From CAYLGY01 sp964383325 (GTDB taxonomy: Bacteria > Pseudomonadota > Alphaproteobacteria > Rhizobiales > Rhizobiaceae): a stretch of DNA of 41,356 nt. The stretch is taken from contig CAYLGY010000009.1 of assembly GCA_964383325.1 (NCBI GenBank), positions 1 to 41,356 on the forward strand. The letters run 5' to 3'. Numbering within the stretch: position 1 is the stretch's first letter; each line of letters starts with the position of its first letter. The position numbers and the translations under genes are program-made. Below are positions 17,591-26,191 of this stretch, one piece after another. The notes below the pieces were generated by a model. The model made no database searches. It saw nothing but the letters and a program-made list of their open reading frames with translations, and had not been told where the DNA came from.

Positions 17591-19369
17591 CTATTTCTCC
17601 GCCGGCAGGGTCATGACAAAGCGCGCGCCGCGAATCTCGCCCGGCTTGCCGCCGGTCACATTCTCCGCCCGGAGGGTACCGCCATGCGCCTCGACGATCT
17701 GACGGCTGATGGACAGGCCAAGTCCCGAATTCTGGCCGAAATTCTCCGTACCCGGCCGGTCCGTGTAGAACCGCTCGAAAATGTCCTCGATATTCTCGGT
17801 CCGAATACCGGGCCCATTGTCCTCCACGGTAACAATGATGTTGCGCGAGGTACGCGCCAGCGTCACGGTGACCAGCCCACCCTTTTCGGGCACGAAGGAA
17901 CGCGCATTATCGATCAGATTGGTGATTACCTGTCCAAGACGCAAATCATGGCCCAGAACGCGGAAATCCTTGAACCCTTGCGGCAGTTTCTCGACCTTGA
18001 ACTCGATGGCGATCTGTTCGCCACGGTTGGTAGCCTGCCGGCTGACCGCAACGAAGTCCGAGAGAAACTGCTTCATGTCGATGCGCACGGCATCCTCGCG
18101 CGCCAGTTCCGCATCAAGGCGGGATGCATCAGAAATATCGGTGATCAGACGGTCGAGCCGGCGTACGTCATGCTCGATGACTGCCAGCAGGCGCGCCTGC
18201 GACGCCTTGTCCCGAACCCTTGGCAGGGTCTCGACCGCGCTACGCAGCGAAGTCAATGGATTCTTCAACTCATGACTGACGTCAGCGGCGAAACTCTCGA
18301 TCGCTTCGATTCGCGCGTAAAGCGCCTGGGTCATGTCCCGCAATGCCACGGAAAGATGGCCGATCTCATCCTGGCGATGCGAAAAATCCGGAATCTCCTC
18401 GCGGTTGTTGACGCCACGACGCACCCGGACGGCAGCTGCGGCAAGACGGCGCAGCGGCTTGGCGATTGTCGAAGCCATCAGCAGGGACATGATGCCGGTG
18501 ACGATGGCGGCAACCATGAAGACCCGAAAGATGGCACGGCGCTCCGCAGTGATGATCTTGTCGATATCCCCACCCTGCGTCGAGAGCATGAGCACGCCGA
18601 GCACAGCCCGGAAGCGCTGCACGGGCACCGCCACCGACACCACCATCTCTCCCTGTTCGCTAACCCTCACAACTGTCGCCGGACTCCCCGTGAGTGCCGT
18701 GATGACTTCGGGATAGGCGCCACCATTGCCGCCAGGCTGCTCGCGATAGACGGGCAAGTCCGCGCGCCGGAACATTCGCGAAATAAAATCCAGCGATCTG
18801 TCGAGCAGACCTTCCTCATCCTCCTCCATGACGGGCGGGAGATCGTAGCGGAGGATCTGTCCGCGCGAGTAAAGATGGCGGGAATCGAGAATGAGATTGG
18901 CATCGCTGTCATAAATGCGGGCACGGGTGCGTGTCGGCGAGATCAGGCGCCGCAAGACGGGCGCTACCCGCTCCGGGTTGATCGGGAAATCGAGACTGTC
19001 GAGCTGGTTCGGATTCGGCCGGATGCTTTCTCCTGCCTGAAGCTCGAGCAATTTCTCGGGTTCGATCGTGATCGAATTGGTCTCCACTGTCGCCGAAGCG
19101 GCAATTGCACCGGCAATGATCTCGCCCTGCGTCATCAGGCTTTCGACGCGGGCATCGATGAGGCCATCCCGGAACTGGTTGAGGTAGAGAATGCCGGTAA
19201 CCATCACTACCAGCGCCGCAAGATTCAGAAAGAGAATGCGTCGCGTGAGGCTGGAAAACAGATAGTGCCCCAGCGGTCCGCCAAGCGAACCGCGGGCCCG
19301 GCGCAGCATGGAGCGCGGATTAACCCGGTTCGTCTGGCCGCCATCCGGCGGCGGGTTTCTGGCGAGCAT
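17591..19369 (-). CDS. chvG: Sensor histidine kinase ChvG (ExoS)
   Basis: 592 residues. The cytoplasmic N-terminus is followed by a membrane segment (about residues 45-64), a periplasmic domain of roughly 220 residues, a second membrane segment (AAIVTGIMSLLMASTIA), HAMP, and a kinase core. The H-box is FAADVSHELKNPLTSL with phospho-acceptor His366. The N-box is NLIDNARSFVP, and VEDNGPGI and NSGLGLSISRQIVEAHGG complete the ATP lid. In rhizobia ChvG senses acidity and envelope state, is held off by periplasmic ExoR, and controls exopolysaccharide and host-associated genes through ChvI. It starts 26 nt after chvI. A palindrome (CCTCGCGAGG) follows its stop at 17581-17590. Confidence 0.95.
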   Translation of the reverse strand: MLARNPPPDGGQTNRVNPRSMLRRARGSLGGPLGHYLFSSLTRRILFLNLAALVVMVTGILYLNQFRDGLIDARVESLMTQGEIIAGAIAASATVETNSITIEPEKLLELQAGESIRPNPNQLDSLDFPINPERVAPVLRRLISPTRTRARIYDSDANLILDSRHLYSRGQILRYDLPPVMEEDEEGLLDRSLDFISRMFRRADLPVYREQPGGNGGAYPEVITALTGSPATVVRVSEQGEMVVSVAVPVQRFRAVLGVLMLSTQGGDIDKIITAERRAIFRVFMVAAIVTGIMSLLMASTIAKPLRRLAAAAVRVRRGVNNREEIPDFSHRQDEIGHLSVALRDMTQALYARIEAIESFAADVSHELKNPLTSLRSAVETLPRVRDKASQARLLAVIEHDVRRLDRLITDISDASRLDAELAREDAVRIDMKQFLSDFVAVSRQATNRGEQIAIEFKVEKLPQGFKDFRVLGHDLRLGQVITNLIDNARSFVPEKGGLVTVTLARTSRNIIVTVEDNGPGIRTENIEDIFERFYTDRPGTENFGQNSGLGLSISRQIVEAHGGTLRAENVTGGKPGEIRGARFVMTLPAEK

Positions 19370-19395
19370 GTGTCCTCGGTCGCCGCGGCATCGCG

Positions 19396-20097
19396 TCAGA
19401 CTTCGCGGAAGCGATAGCCTACGCCATACAACGTCTCGATCATGTCGAAGCTCTCATCGACTGCCTTGAACTTCTTGCGCAGGCGCTTGATGTGGCTGTC
19501 GATGGTGCGATCATCGACATATACCTGCTCGTCATAGGCGGAATCCATCAGCGCGTCACGGCTTTTCACAACACCCGGGCGTTGCGCCAGCGAATGGAGA
19601 ATCAGGAACTCGGTCACGGTAAGGGTGACTGGCTCGCCTTTCCAGGTGCAGGTATGTCGCTCCTGATCCATGACAAGCTGGCCGCGCTCGATCGATTTCT
19701 GCTTCTGGTCCTGGTTCTTGACGACATTGTCGCGGCTGACGAAACGACGCAGGACCGCCTTGACCCGCTCGACCAGCAATCGCTGCGAGAAGGGTTTGCG
19801 GATGAAATCATCGGCCCCCATCTTCAGGCCGAACAATTCGTCGATCTCGTCATCCTTGGAAGTCAGGAAGATCACCGGCAGATCCGACTTCTGACGCAAA
19901 CGGCGCAAGAGCTCCATTCCGTCCATGCGCGGCATCTTGATGTCGAGAATTGCGAGATTTGGCGGGCGGGTTTGCAGTCCCTCAAGTGCCGAAGCGCCAT
20001 CCGTATAGGTTTCCACCCGGTACCCTTCCGATTCCAGGGCGATGGAAACCGAGGTCAGGATATTGCGGTCATCATCGACCAGCGCAATCGTAGCCAT
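19396..20097 (-). CDS. chvI: Response regulator ChvI
   Basis: 233 residues from the ATG at 20097, chosen because GAGGGAGA lies upstream and because MATIALVDDD is the normal family start; an ATG seven codons earlier is less likely. The receiver domain has the acidic pocket Asp8-10, phospho-acceptor Asp52 (LAILDIKMPRMDG) and KPF near residue 102. The C-terminal OmpR-type winged helix ends with the recognition helix and wing YVDDRTIDSHIKRLRKKF and GVGYRFREV. It forms an operon with chvG and is transcribed away from pckA across a 340-nt regulatory region. Confidence 0.96.
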   Translation of the reverse strand: MATIALVDDDRNILTSVSIALESEGYRVETYTDGASALEGLQTRPPNLAILDIKMPRMDGMELLRRLRQKSDLPVIFLTSKDDEIDELFGLKMGADDFIRKPFSQRLLVERVKAVLRRFVSRDNVVKNQDQKQKSIERGQLVMDQERHTCTWKGEPVTLTVTEFLILHSLAQRPGVVKSRDALMDSAYDEQVYVDDRTIDSHIKRLRKKFKAVDESFDMIETLYGVGYRFREV

Positions 20098-20191
20098 GCC
20101 GAAGTTCTCCCTCATCATCTCGAAAACGAGGCCCCTTTCCTGGTCGGAATTCCACTGAAAGGGTTACAGACGGACAAAATGAGTACAAAAT

Positions 20192-20217
20192 GTGACGCAT
20201 TCCCTCGCCGATGTCAC
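20192..20217. repeat. Inverted repeat GTGAC-N16-GTCAC
   Basis: Two 5-bp half-sites in inverted orientation, with CAT and ATG also partly symmetric just inside them. The site lies about 95 bp upstream of the chvI start codon, where a dimeric regulator might bind. Which protein binds is unknown; autoregulation by ChvI is one possibility. The half-sites are short, so chance is possible. Confidence 0.35.
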
Positions 20218-20304
20218 GAATAAATTCGCACCTCACACAGATAGGGACTCGTGATCGAATATGCAGGGCTGGCTGGTGGCATACGGCCATTTTCCTGCCT
20301 GAAC

Positions 20305-20345
20305 CGATTAAAATAGGGACTGAATTTTTTAAATCGATTAATAGG
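20305..20345. repeat. Direct repeat CGATTAA(AA)TAGG upstream of pckA
   Basis: Two copies begin at 20305 and 20335, 30 bp apart (close to three helical turns), inside the most AT-rich part of the window and about 100 bp before the pckA start. The spacing favours binding by a protein on one DNA face or two tandem dimers. The second copy includes the perfect palindrome AATCGATT. Confidence 0.4.
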
Positions 20346-20437
20346 TTGAAAAGGAACGACAATCTGTCCATTGAGCCCTTCCGGCCCTGTCGGGCGACCC
20401 GGCATAGGGCAGAAATTCTCGGATCCATGGAGTAGGC

Positions 20438-22048
20438 ATGAACCAGACCGGCATTTCGAATCCCGCCTGCGGCATCGAGGCAATGGGCCTGATGGACCCT
20501 CTGCAGGTGCATTACAATCTGAATGAAGCCGAGCTCTATGAAGCAGCAATCCGGCGCGAGGAAGCCGAGCTCACGGCGCATGGAGCACTTTCCGCCCGCA
20601 CAGGGCAGCATACGGGCCGGTCAGCCAGGGACAAGTTCATCCTGCGCGATGCAGAAACGGAAAGCTCCGTCTGGTGGAGCAACAACAAGCCCATCGACAG
20701 CGCCGCCTTCGAACGGCTTCATGCCGATTTTCTGGCACACGCCAAGGGCCGCGAACTGTTCGTGCAGGATCTGACCGCCGGCGCAGATCCTTCCTGCCGT
20801 CTTTCGGTGCGGGTGGTCACCGAGCTTGCATGGCATGCGCTCTTTATCCGTAACCTGCTGATCCGGCCGGATCGCAGTGAGCTTGCCAGCTTCCGGCCTG
20901 AAATGACCATCCTCAATCTACCAAGCTTCGAGGCCGATCCGTCGCGCCATGGCTGCCGTTCGGAAACGGTCATCGCGATGGATCTCCAGCGCAACATTGT
21001 GCTGATCGGCGGCACGTCCTATGCAGGCGAGATCAAGAAATCGGTGTTCACCGCGCTGAATTACCAACTCCCCAAGCGCGAGATCATGCCGATGCACTGT
21101 TCCGCCAATGTCGGCGAGAACGGCGATACCGCCATCTTTTTCGGGCTGTCGGGGACCGGCAAGACAACCCTTTCGGCTGATCCTGGTCGCACCCTGATCG
21201 GCGATGACGAGCATGGCTGGAACGATGGCGGCATCTTCAATTTCGAGGGCGGATGCTATGCCAAGACCATCCGCCTCTCAGCAGAAGCCGAACCGGAGAT
21301 CTTCGCTACCACGCGACGCTTCGGCACCATCCTCGAGAATGTCGTGCTGGACGAGAATCGTGTGCCGGATTTTGACGATGGGTCGCTGACCGAGAACTCC
21401 CGCTGCGCCTATCCGCTGCATTTCATTCCCAACGCCAGCGATACCGGGCGAGCGCCGCACCCGGTAAACCTGGTAATGCTGACCGCCGATGCTTTCGGCG
21501 TCATGCCTCCCATCGCCCGTCTGACGCCCGAGCAGGCCATGTATCATTTCCTGTCAGGCTATACCGCCAAGGTTGCAGGAACCGAAAAAGGCGTCACTGA
21601 GCCCGAGGCGACCTTCTCCACCTGTTTCGGTGCCCCCTTCATGCCACGCCACCCAGCGGAATACGGGAACCTTCTGCGCAGGCGCATTGCCCGCCATGGC
21701 GTCACTTGCTGGCTGGTGAATACGGGCTGGACAGGAGGGGCTTTTGGCGTCGGCAGCCGCATGCCCATCCGCGTGACCCGCGCCCTGCTTTCTGCTGCGT
21801 TGCAAGGCGGCCTTGCCAGACAGGAATTCCGGATCGATCCAATTTTCGGCTTTGAGGTCCCTTTGCATGCGCCGGGGGTTGAAGACCGGATCCTCGACCC
21901 CCGTGCCACCTGGGAGGACAAGCAGGCTTATGACCGCCAGGCGAGGCGGCTTGCGGAAATGTTCATAGAGAACTTCGTCCGCTTCGCGGATCATGTCGAC
22001 GAAGAGGTGCGACAGGCGGCTCCCCTTGCCGCCGCGGCGGTAGCCTGA
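20438..22048 (+). CDS. pckA: Phosphoenolpyruvate carboxykinase (ATP)
   Basis: 536 residues. It converts oxaloacetate plus ATP to phosphoenolpyruvate, the first committed step of gluconeogenesis on C4 acids. The ATP-type signature is present: the kinase-1a P-loop GLSGTGKT at residues 236-243 and the metal-binding GDDEHGW at about 255-261, preceded by the MHCSANVGENGD segment. A ribosome-binding site (GGAG) lies 5 nt before the ATG. It is divergent from chvI and is followed by an intrinsic terminator at 22115-22144. Proximity of pckA to chvI-chvG is standard in Rhizobiales. Confidence 0.98.
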   Translation: MNQTGISNPACGIEAMGLMDPLQVHYNLNEAELYEAAIRREEAELTAHGALSARTGQHTGRSARDKFILRDAETESSVWWSNNKPIDSAAFERLHADFLAHAKGRELFVQDLTAGADPSCRLSVRVVTELAWHALFIRNLLIRPDRSELASFRPEMTILNLPSFEADPSRHGCRSETVIAMDLQRNIVLIGGTSYAGEIKKSVFTALNYQLPKREIMPMHCSANVGENGDTAIFFGLSGTGKTTLSADPGRTLIGDDEHGWNDGGIFNFEGGCYAKTIRLSAEAEPEIFATTRRFGTILENVVLDENRVPDFDDGSLTENSRCAYPLHFIPNASDTGRAPHPVNLVMLTADAFGVMPPIARLTPEQAMYHFLSGYTAKVAGTEKGVTEPEATFSTCFGAPFMPRHPAEYGNLLRRRIARHGVTCWLVNTGWTGGAFGVGSRMPIRVTRALLSAALQGGLARQEFRIDPIFGFEVPLHAPGVEDRILDPRATWEDKQAYDRQARRLAEMFIENFVRFADHVDEEVRQAAPLAAAAVA

Positions 22049-22114
22049 CGGACTGCGCACCGGCTGCCACGAATACCGTGCAGAGCGCCGGGTGCGATAA
22101 TCTGAATCTGAAAC

Positions 22115-22144
22115 GGCCCGTCAGCCTGGCGGGCCTTTTCTTTT
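22115..22144 (+). terminator. Rho-independent terminator of pckA
   Basis: GGCCCG (22115-22120) pairs with CGGGCC (22130-22135) around a 9-nt loop, followed directly by TTTTCTTTT. This is a classic intrinsic terminator 66 nt after the pckA stop. It also argues that arfB starts downstream of it. Confidence 0.88.
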
Positions 22145-22170
22145 CCCATGCGCTGAGGCATCGATGGAGA

Positions 22171-22608
22171 ATGGCCACTGAACCGCTCATCACCGCGAAG
22201 GGAATTGTCATCGCTGCCGAGGATCTGCACGAGAGTTTCATTCGCGCCGCCGGCCCTGGGGGGCAGAACGTCAACAAGGTGGCAACTGCCGTCCAATTGC
22301 GGTTCGATGCCCGCCACTCACCCGCTCTCGCCGAAGATCAGCGAACACGCCTGCTCAAACTCGCCGGACGACGTGCCACGCGGGATGGCGTGATCGTCAT
22401 CGAAGCCAGTCGATTTCGCACGCAGGAACGCAACCGTGCCGACGCGCTGCAGCGCCTCGCAGAACTCATCGATCGCGCGGTCGAGCCCCCGCCGCCGCCG
22501 CGAAGGAAGACCCGTCCGACACGCGGCTCTGTTGAACGACGGCTGAAGGAGAAAGCCGGACGCTCGCAGATCAAGAGAATGCGGGGCAAGGTGGACAGGG
22601 AACCGTAG
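22171..22608 (+). CDS. arfB: Alternative ribosome-rescue factor ArfB (YaeJ family)
   Basis: 145 residues from the ATG at 22171. The frame extends upstream to 22078, but that crosses the pckA terminator and does not match the family. ArfB is a short release-factor-like hydrolase that frees ribosomes stalled at mRNA ends. The GGQ loop is at residues 30-32 in AAGPGGQNVNKV, and the protein lacks a stop-codon recognition domain. The basic C-terminal tail (many Arg/Lys after a PPPPPRRK stretch, ending RGSVERRLKEKAGR and KRMRGK) is the part that enters the empty mRNA channel. The gene is convergent with coaA. Confidence 0.93.
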   Translation: MATEPLITAKGIVIAAEDLHESFIRAAGPGGQNVNKVATAVQLRFDARHSPALAEDQRTRLLKLAGRRATRDGVIVIEASRFRTQERNRADALQRLAELIDRAVEPPPPPRRKTRPTRGSVERRLKEKAGRSQIKRMRGKVDREP

Positions 22609-22653
22609 CCTTTCTCCTGCGACACTGTCCGGCAGGTCCCGAGACGAGCTGCG

Positions 22654-23655
22654 TCACAGTTTTCTGAGCGCAACTTCCTCAACCAGATGGTCGACGCCCT
22701 TGCGCAGGATCAGATCGGCGCGCGGCCGGGTCGGCAAGATATTCTCCCGTAGATTTTTCAGATTTATGTTCAGCCACAAGCCTTCCGCGATGGCCAGCGC
22801 GGCATCTTCGGTTAGCTGGGAATAGCGGTGAAAGAAGTTCGCTGGATTGCGGAAGGATGTCTTGCGAAGCCGCATGAAGCGGTTGATATACCAACGCCGG
22901 ACCAGCTCCGGATCCGCATCGATATAGATCGAAAAATCAAAGAAGTCCGACACGACCGGCACGGCGAGACCGTCCTGCGGCAGGTCGCGTGTCTGCAGGA
23001 CATTGATTCCCTCGAAGATGAGAATGTCCGGACTGTCGATATATACATGTTCATCAGGCAATACATCATAGGCCAGATGCGAATAGACCGGAGCCGGCAC
23101 GTTGCGCTGGCCCGACTTGATGTTCGACAGAAAGGTCATCAGCTGGCGCAGGTCATAGCTCTCGGGAAAGCCCTTGCGCTCCATGAGCCCGCGTCGACGC
23201 AGTTCCTCATTGGGATAGAGGAAGCCGTCCGTCGTGACGAGATCCACCTTCGGACTGGATGGCCAGCGGCGGAGCAACTCCTTCAGCACGCGGGCAGAAG
23301 TGGACTTGCCGACGGCCACCGGCCCGGCAATTCCGATGATGAACGGGGTCTTGCTGGCGTCGTTCATGTTCAGGAATTGCTGCCGCTGGTGAAACAGAAG
23401 CTGGCTAGCCTCGACATGCGCCGACAGCAGTCGAGACAGGGACAGATAGATCCTCCGCACTTCCTCCAGATCGACCGGATCGTTCAGAGACCGCAGCCGC
23501 ACCACCTCGTCTTCGGTTAGGGTCAGCGGCGTATCCGCCCGGAAGGCCGCCCATTCTTCCGCACTGAAGAAACGGTAGGGCGAGAATTCCCGCTGTTCCG
23601 GTGTGAGCTGATTCATGGCCAGCATCTCCGCATCCGCCGCCTGCACAAGATTCAT
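22654..23655 (-). CDS. coaA: Type I pantothenate kinase
   Basis: 333 residues. It phosphorylates pantothenate, the first step of coenzyme A synthesis. The P-loop GPVAVGKS is at residues 111-118, followed by VDLVTTDGFLYPN and ESYDLRQLMTFL, both typical of the bacterial type I (CoaA) kinase. The N-terminal FSPYRFFSAEEWAAFRADTPLTL matches the family lead-in. Its ATG overlaps the hisE stop by 4 nt (ATGA), so it is translationally coupled to the end of the his operon. This linkage is seen in many Rhizobiales. Confidence 0.97.
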   Translation of the reverse strand: MNLVQAADAEMLAMNQLTPEQREFSPYRFFSAEEWAAFRADTPLTLTEDEVVRLRSLNDPVDLEEVRRIYLSLSRLLSAHVEASQLLFHQRQQFLNMNDASKTPFIIGIAGPVAVGKSTSARVLKELLRRWPSSPKVDLVTTDGFLYPNEELRRRGLMERKGFPESYDLRQLMTFLSNIKSGQRNVPAPVYSHLAYDVLPDEHVYIDSPDILIFEGINVLQTRDLPQDGLAVPVVSDFFDFSIYIDADPELVRRWYINRFMRLRKTSFRNPANFFHRYSQLTEDAALAIAEGLWLNINLKNLRENILPTRPRADLILRKGVDHLVEEVALRKL

Positions 23656-23972
23656 TCGGAGCGGGACCGCTTCTCTGCAAGACCGCTGCGGGAGGTGCGT
23701 CTTTCGAGTTCTGCCAGCACTTCTGACAGGGGCACTTCGGCAATCGTGAGAACCACCAGCCAGTGATAGAGCAGATCAGCGCTCTCGCTGACCAGAGCTT
23801 TCCGGTCGCCGCTCATCGCTGCCACGAGGGTCTCGACGGCTTCCTCGCCCAGCTTGCGAGATGCCTTGGGCATGCCGGCCGCGACCAGCTTGGCCGTCCA
23901 GGAATCAGGATCGCCGGAACGCGCGCGCCGTGCGACGATGGCTTCCAATGCTTCAAGCGTGAATGCGCTCAC
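23652..23972 (-). CDS. hisE: Phosphoribosyl-ATP pyrophosphatase
   Basis: 106 residues. It removes pyrophosphate from phosphoribosyl-ATP, the second step of histidine synthesis. The helical MazG-like fold is marked by KLGEEAVETLVAAMSGDRKALVSE and SADLLYHWLVVL, which carry the metal-binding acids. The start is a GTG at 23972 with AGGGG upstream; no ATG fits better. It stands alone, not fused to HisI as in enterics. It is 11 nt downstream of hisF and overlaps coaA. Confidence 0.96.
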   Translation of the reverse strand: MSAFTLEALEAIVARRARSGDPDSWTAKLVAAGMPKASRKLGEEAVETLVAAMSGDRKALVSESADLLYHWLVVLTIAEVPLSEVLAELERRTSRSGLAEKRSRSE

Positions 23973-23983
23973 GAGAGCTACCC

Positions 23984-24757
23984 CTATACTGGCCGTACGG
24001 CGATTCCGGCTTTTGCCATATAGGCCTTTGCTTCAGCAATGGAATAGGTGCCGAAATGAAAGATCGAGGCCGCCAGCACTGCGGCGGCATGCCCGTCGCG
24101 GATTCCTTCCACCAGATGTTCAAGTGTGCCGACTCCACCCGAGGCGATTACCGGGACCCGCACAGCATCTGCCACCGCGCGGGTAAGCTCCAGATCGTAA
24201 CCGGACTTGGTACCGTCCCGATCCATGGAAGTGAGCAGAATCTCCCCTGCACCTAGTGCTACTACCTGCTGCGCGAATTCAACAGCGTCCAACCCAGTCC
24301 TCTCACGCCCGCCATGGGTGAAAATCTCCCAGCGTGGCGGCGCGCCCTCCCCGCTGACACGCTTGGCATCGATCGCGACCACAATGCATTGGTTGCCGAA
24401 CTTGTCCGCAGCTTCGGCGACGAAATCTGGTTTACGAACGGCTGCGGTATTGATGGACACCTTGTCCGCTCCAGCCAGCAACAATCTGCGAATATCGGCT
24501 GAGGTCCGCACACCGCCACCTACTGTCAACGGCATGAAGCATTGTTCGGCGGTACGTTCGACAATTTCGAAGATCGTCTCGCGATTCTCGTGCGAAGCCG
24601 TGATGTCAAGAAAGCAGAGCTCGTCTGCGCCGGCCGCATCATAGGCCGCCGCCGCCGCCACTGGATCACCGGCATCGACGAGATCGACAAAATTCACGCC
24701 CTTGACGATACGGCCGTCCTTCACATCAAGGCAGGGGATGATCCTAGCTTTCAGCAT
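23984..24757 (-). CDS. hisF: Imidazole glycerol phosphate synthase cyclase subunit
   Basis: 257 residues from the ATG at 24757; a TTG one codon earlier is in frame but unlikely. HisF uses ammonia from HisH to convert PRFAR to imidazole glycerol phosphate and AICAR. The N-terminal ARIIPCLDVKDGR carries catalytic Asp11, and VVAIDAKR carries the second catalytic aspartate. The two phosphate-binding half-barrel motifs are VGGGVRTSADI and IASGGVGTLEHL. It begins 5 nt after the hisA stop. Confidence 0.98.
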   Translation of the reverse strand: MLKARIIPCLDVKDGRIVKGVNFVDLVDAGDPVAAAAAYDAAGADELCFLDITASHENRETIFEIVERTAEQCFMPLTVGGGVRTSADIRRLLLAGADKVSINTAAVRKPDFVAEAADKFGNQCIVVAIDAKRVSGEGAPPRWEIFTHGGRERTGLDAVEFAQQVVALGAGEILLTSMDRDGTKSGYDLELTRAVADAVRVPVIASGGVGTLEHLVEGIRDGHAAAVLAASIFHFGTYSIAEAKAYMAKAGIAVRPV

Positions 24758-24762
24758 CAAAT

Positions 24763-25539
24763 TCAGCTCCGCTCCGGCAATTCGAACCGGGCAGGCTCGA
24801 CGACCAGCGTTCCATTGAGCACACCCAGCGCCGCAGCCGGATCGAGCCGCCCATCATAGAGCGCCCGCCCTGTGATCGCCCCGGCTATGCGAGCGGCATC
24901 GGGCATGGTCAGGCGTACGACGTCGGCCAGCGAGGCGAGCCCCCCGGATGCTATGACCGGGATACTGGTCGCATCCGCCAGTTCGATCGTTGAGGGCCAG
25001 TTAATGCCCGTCAGCACGCCGTCGCGATCAATGTCGGTATAGATGATCGCTGCAACACCCACGTCTTCGAAGCGCCGAGCCAGTTCGCTGGCTGTGAGGC
25101 TCGACGTCTCGGCCCAGCCCTCGACCGCGACCTTCCCCCCACGGGCGTCGATCCCGACTGCAATCTGCCCGGGAAAGGCACGGCATGCCTCATGGACCAA
25201 TTGCGGATCCCGCACAGCGGCAGTGCCGAGTATGACGCGCGCCAGGCCCTTGGCAAGCCATGCCTCGATATGGGTCATGCTGCGAATGCCGCCCCCCAGC
25301 TGGACGGGGTTCCGCGTAGCCGCGAGGATGGCCTCGATTGCCTCGCCATTGCGTGAGGACCCGGCAAACGCGCCATCGAGATCCACCACATGCAGCCAGG
25401 TAAAGCCCTGCCGCTCGAACTCGATTGCCTGGCCCGCCGGATCGTCATTGTAGACCGTGGCCGTGTCCATGTCCCCATGGCGCAAGCGGACGCACCGGCC
25501 TTCCTTCAGATCGATTGCGGGGAAGAGAATTGCAGTCAT
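24763..25539 (-). CDS. hisA: ProFAR isomerase (1-(5-phosphoribosyl)-5-[(5-phosphoribosylamino)methylideneamino]imidazole-4-carboxamide isomerase)
   Basis: 258 residues, a TIM barrel homologous to HisF. It opens the ring of ProFAR by an Amadori rearrangement in histidine synthesis. The N-terminal LFPAIDLKEGRCVRL holds the catalytic aspartate (Asp10). Phosphate-binding motifs LGGGIRSMTHIEAWL and IASGGLASLADV lie in the two halves. It sits between hisH (1-nt gap) and hisF. Confidence 0.97.
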   Translation of the reverse strand: MTAILFPAIDLKEGRCVRLRHGDMDTATVYNDDPAGQAIEFERQGFTWLHVVDLDGAFAGSSRNGEAIEAILAATRNPVQLGGGIRSMTHIEAWLAKGLARVILGTAAVRDPQLVHEACRAFPGQIAVGIDARGGKVAVEGWAETSSLTASELARRFEDVGVAAIIYTDIDRDGVLTGINWPSTIELADATSIPVIASGGLASLADVVRLTMPDAARIAGAITGRALYDGRLDPAAALGVLNGTLVVEPARFELPERS

Positions 25540-25540
25540 G

Positions 25541-26191
25541 TCAAGGCTTCCATTGCAGGAAATTCGCGATCAGCGCCAACCCGAGCGCCTGGCTCTTCTC
25601 CGGATGGAACTGCGTGCCCGCCATGTTGTCCTTCGCGATTGCAGCCGTAATCGGCCCGCCATAATCGCAAACCGCCACCACATCGCTCTCGTCGCGCGCA
25701 TCCAGATGATAGGAATGCACGAAATACGCATGCAGCCCCTGCGGACCCGTGGCGATCCCTGCAAACAGCGGATGATTGCGCCGCATGGAAATGGTGTTCC
25801 AGCCGATTTGTGGAACCTTGAGGGCCGGGTCGGAGGGCGTCATCTCCAAGACATCGCCGCCGATCCAGCCCAGTCCCGGAGTGACAGTCTTCTCCAATCC
25901 GCGCTCGGCCATGAGCTGCATGCCGACGCAAATGCCGAGAAATGGCCGGCCTTGTTGTATCACGGCCTCGTTCAGCGCCTCGATCATCCCGTCAATGGCG
26001 TCAAGTCCGGCGCGGCAATCTGCAAACGCACCGACACCGGGCAGTACGATCCGGTCAGCAGACGAGACTGCCTGCGCTTCCTTTACCAGCGATACGCTTG
26101 CGGCAATGCCATTCTCGTGCGCCGCGCGCTCGAAAGCCTTGACCGCGGAGCGCAGATTGCCTGAACCATAATCGATTATGGCGACACGCAT
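25541..26191 (-). CDS. hisH: Imidazole glycerol phosphate synthase glutaminase subunit
   Basis: 216 residues, a class I glutamine amidotransferase that feeds ammonia to HisF. The nucleophile is Cys88 in FLGICVGMQLM, and the other triad members are His196 and Glu198 in QFHPEKS. The N-terminus MRVAIIDYGSGNLRSA is typical. Its ATG shares one base with the stop of the upstream DUF2628 gene (TAATG), and hisA follows after 1 nt, so translation is tightly coupled. Confidence 0.98.
   Translation of the reverse strand: MRVAIIDYGSGNLRSAVKAFERAAHENGIAASVSLVKEAQAVSSADRIVLPGVGAFADCRAGLDAIDGMIEALNEAVIQQGRPFLGICVGMQLMAERGLEKTVTPGLGWIGGDVLEMTPSDPALKVPQIGWNTISMRRNHPLFAGIATGPQGLHAYFVHSYHLDARDESDVVAVCDYGGPITAAIAKDNMAGTQFHPEKSQALGLALIANFLQWKP

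Larger units (their letters stand above)
20098..20437. promoter_or_regulatory. Divergent chvI / pckA intergenic region
   Basis: This is the only gene-free stretch over 300 bases. It must hold promoters for chvI (minus) and pckA (plus). Visible elements are: GTGAC at 20192-20196 and GTCAC at 20213-20217, an inverted repeat with a 16-nt spacer on the chvI side; ATAGGGACT at 20241-20249 and again at 20313-20321; an AT-rich tract with CGATTAAAATAGG at 20305-20317 and CGATTAATAGG at 20335-20345, exactly 30 bp apart; and the 8-bp palindrome AATCGATT at 20332-20339. The pckA ribosome-binding site GGAG is at 20429-20432. I see no RNA gene and no open frame with protein similarity. Confidence 0.6.

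Noticed and set aside
16736..19417. An 893-codon open frame on the plus strand, antisense to ptsH, EIIA and chvG.
   Set aside because: The minus-strand genes have full, recognisable domains. The plus frame has no family motif, is rich in His/Arg/Asp as expected from a shadow frame in GC-rich DNA, and runs across several gene borders.
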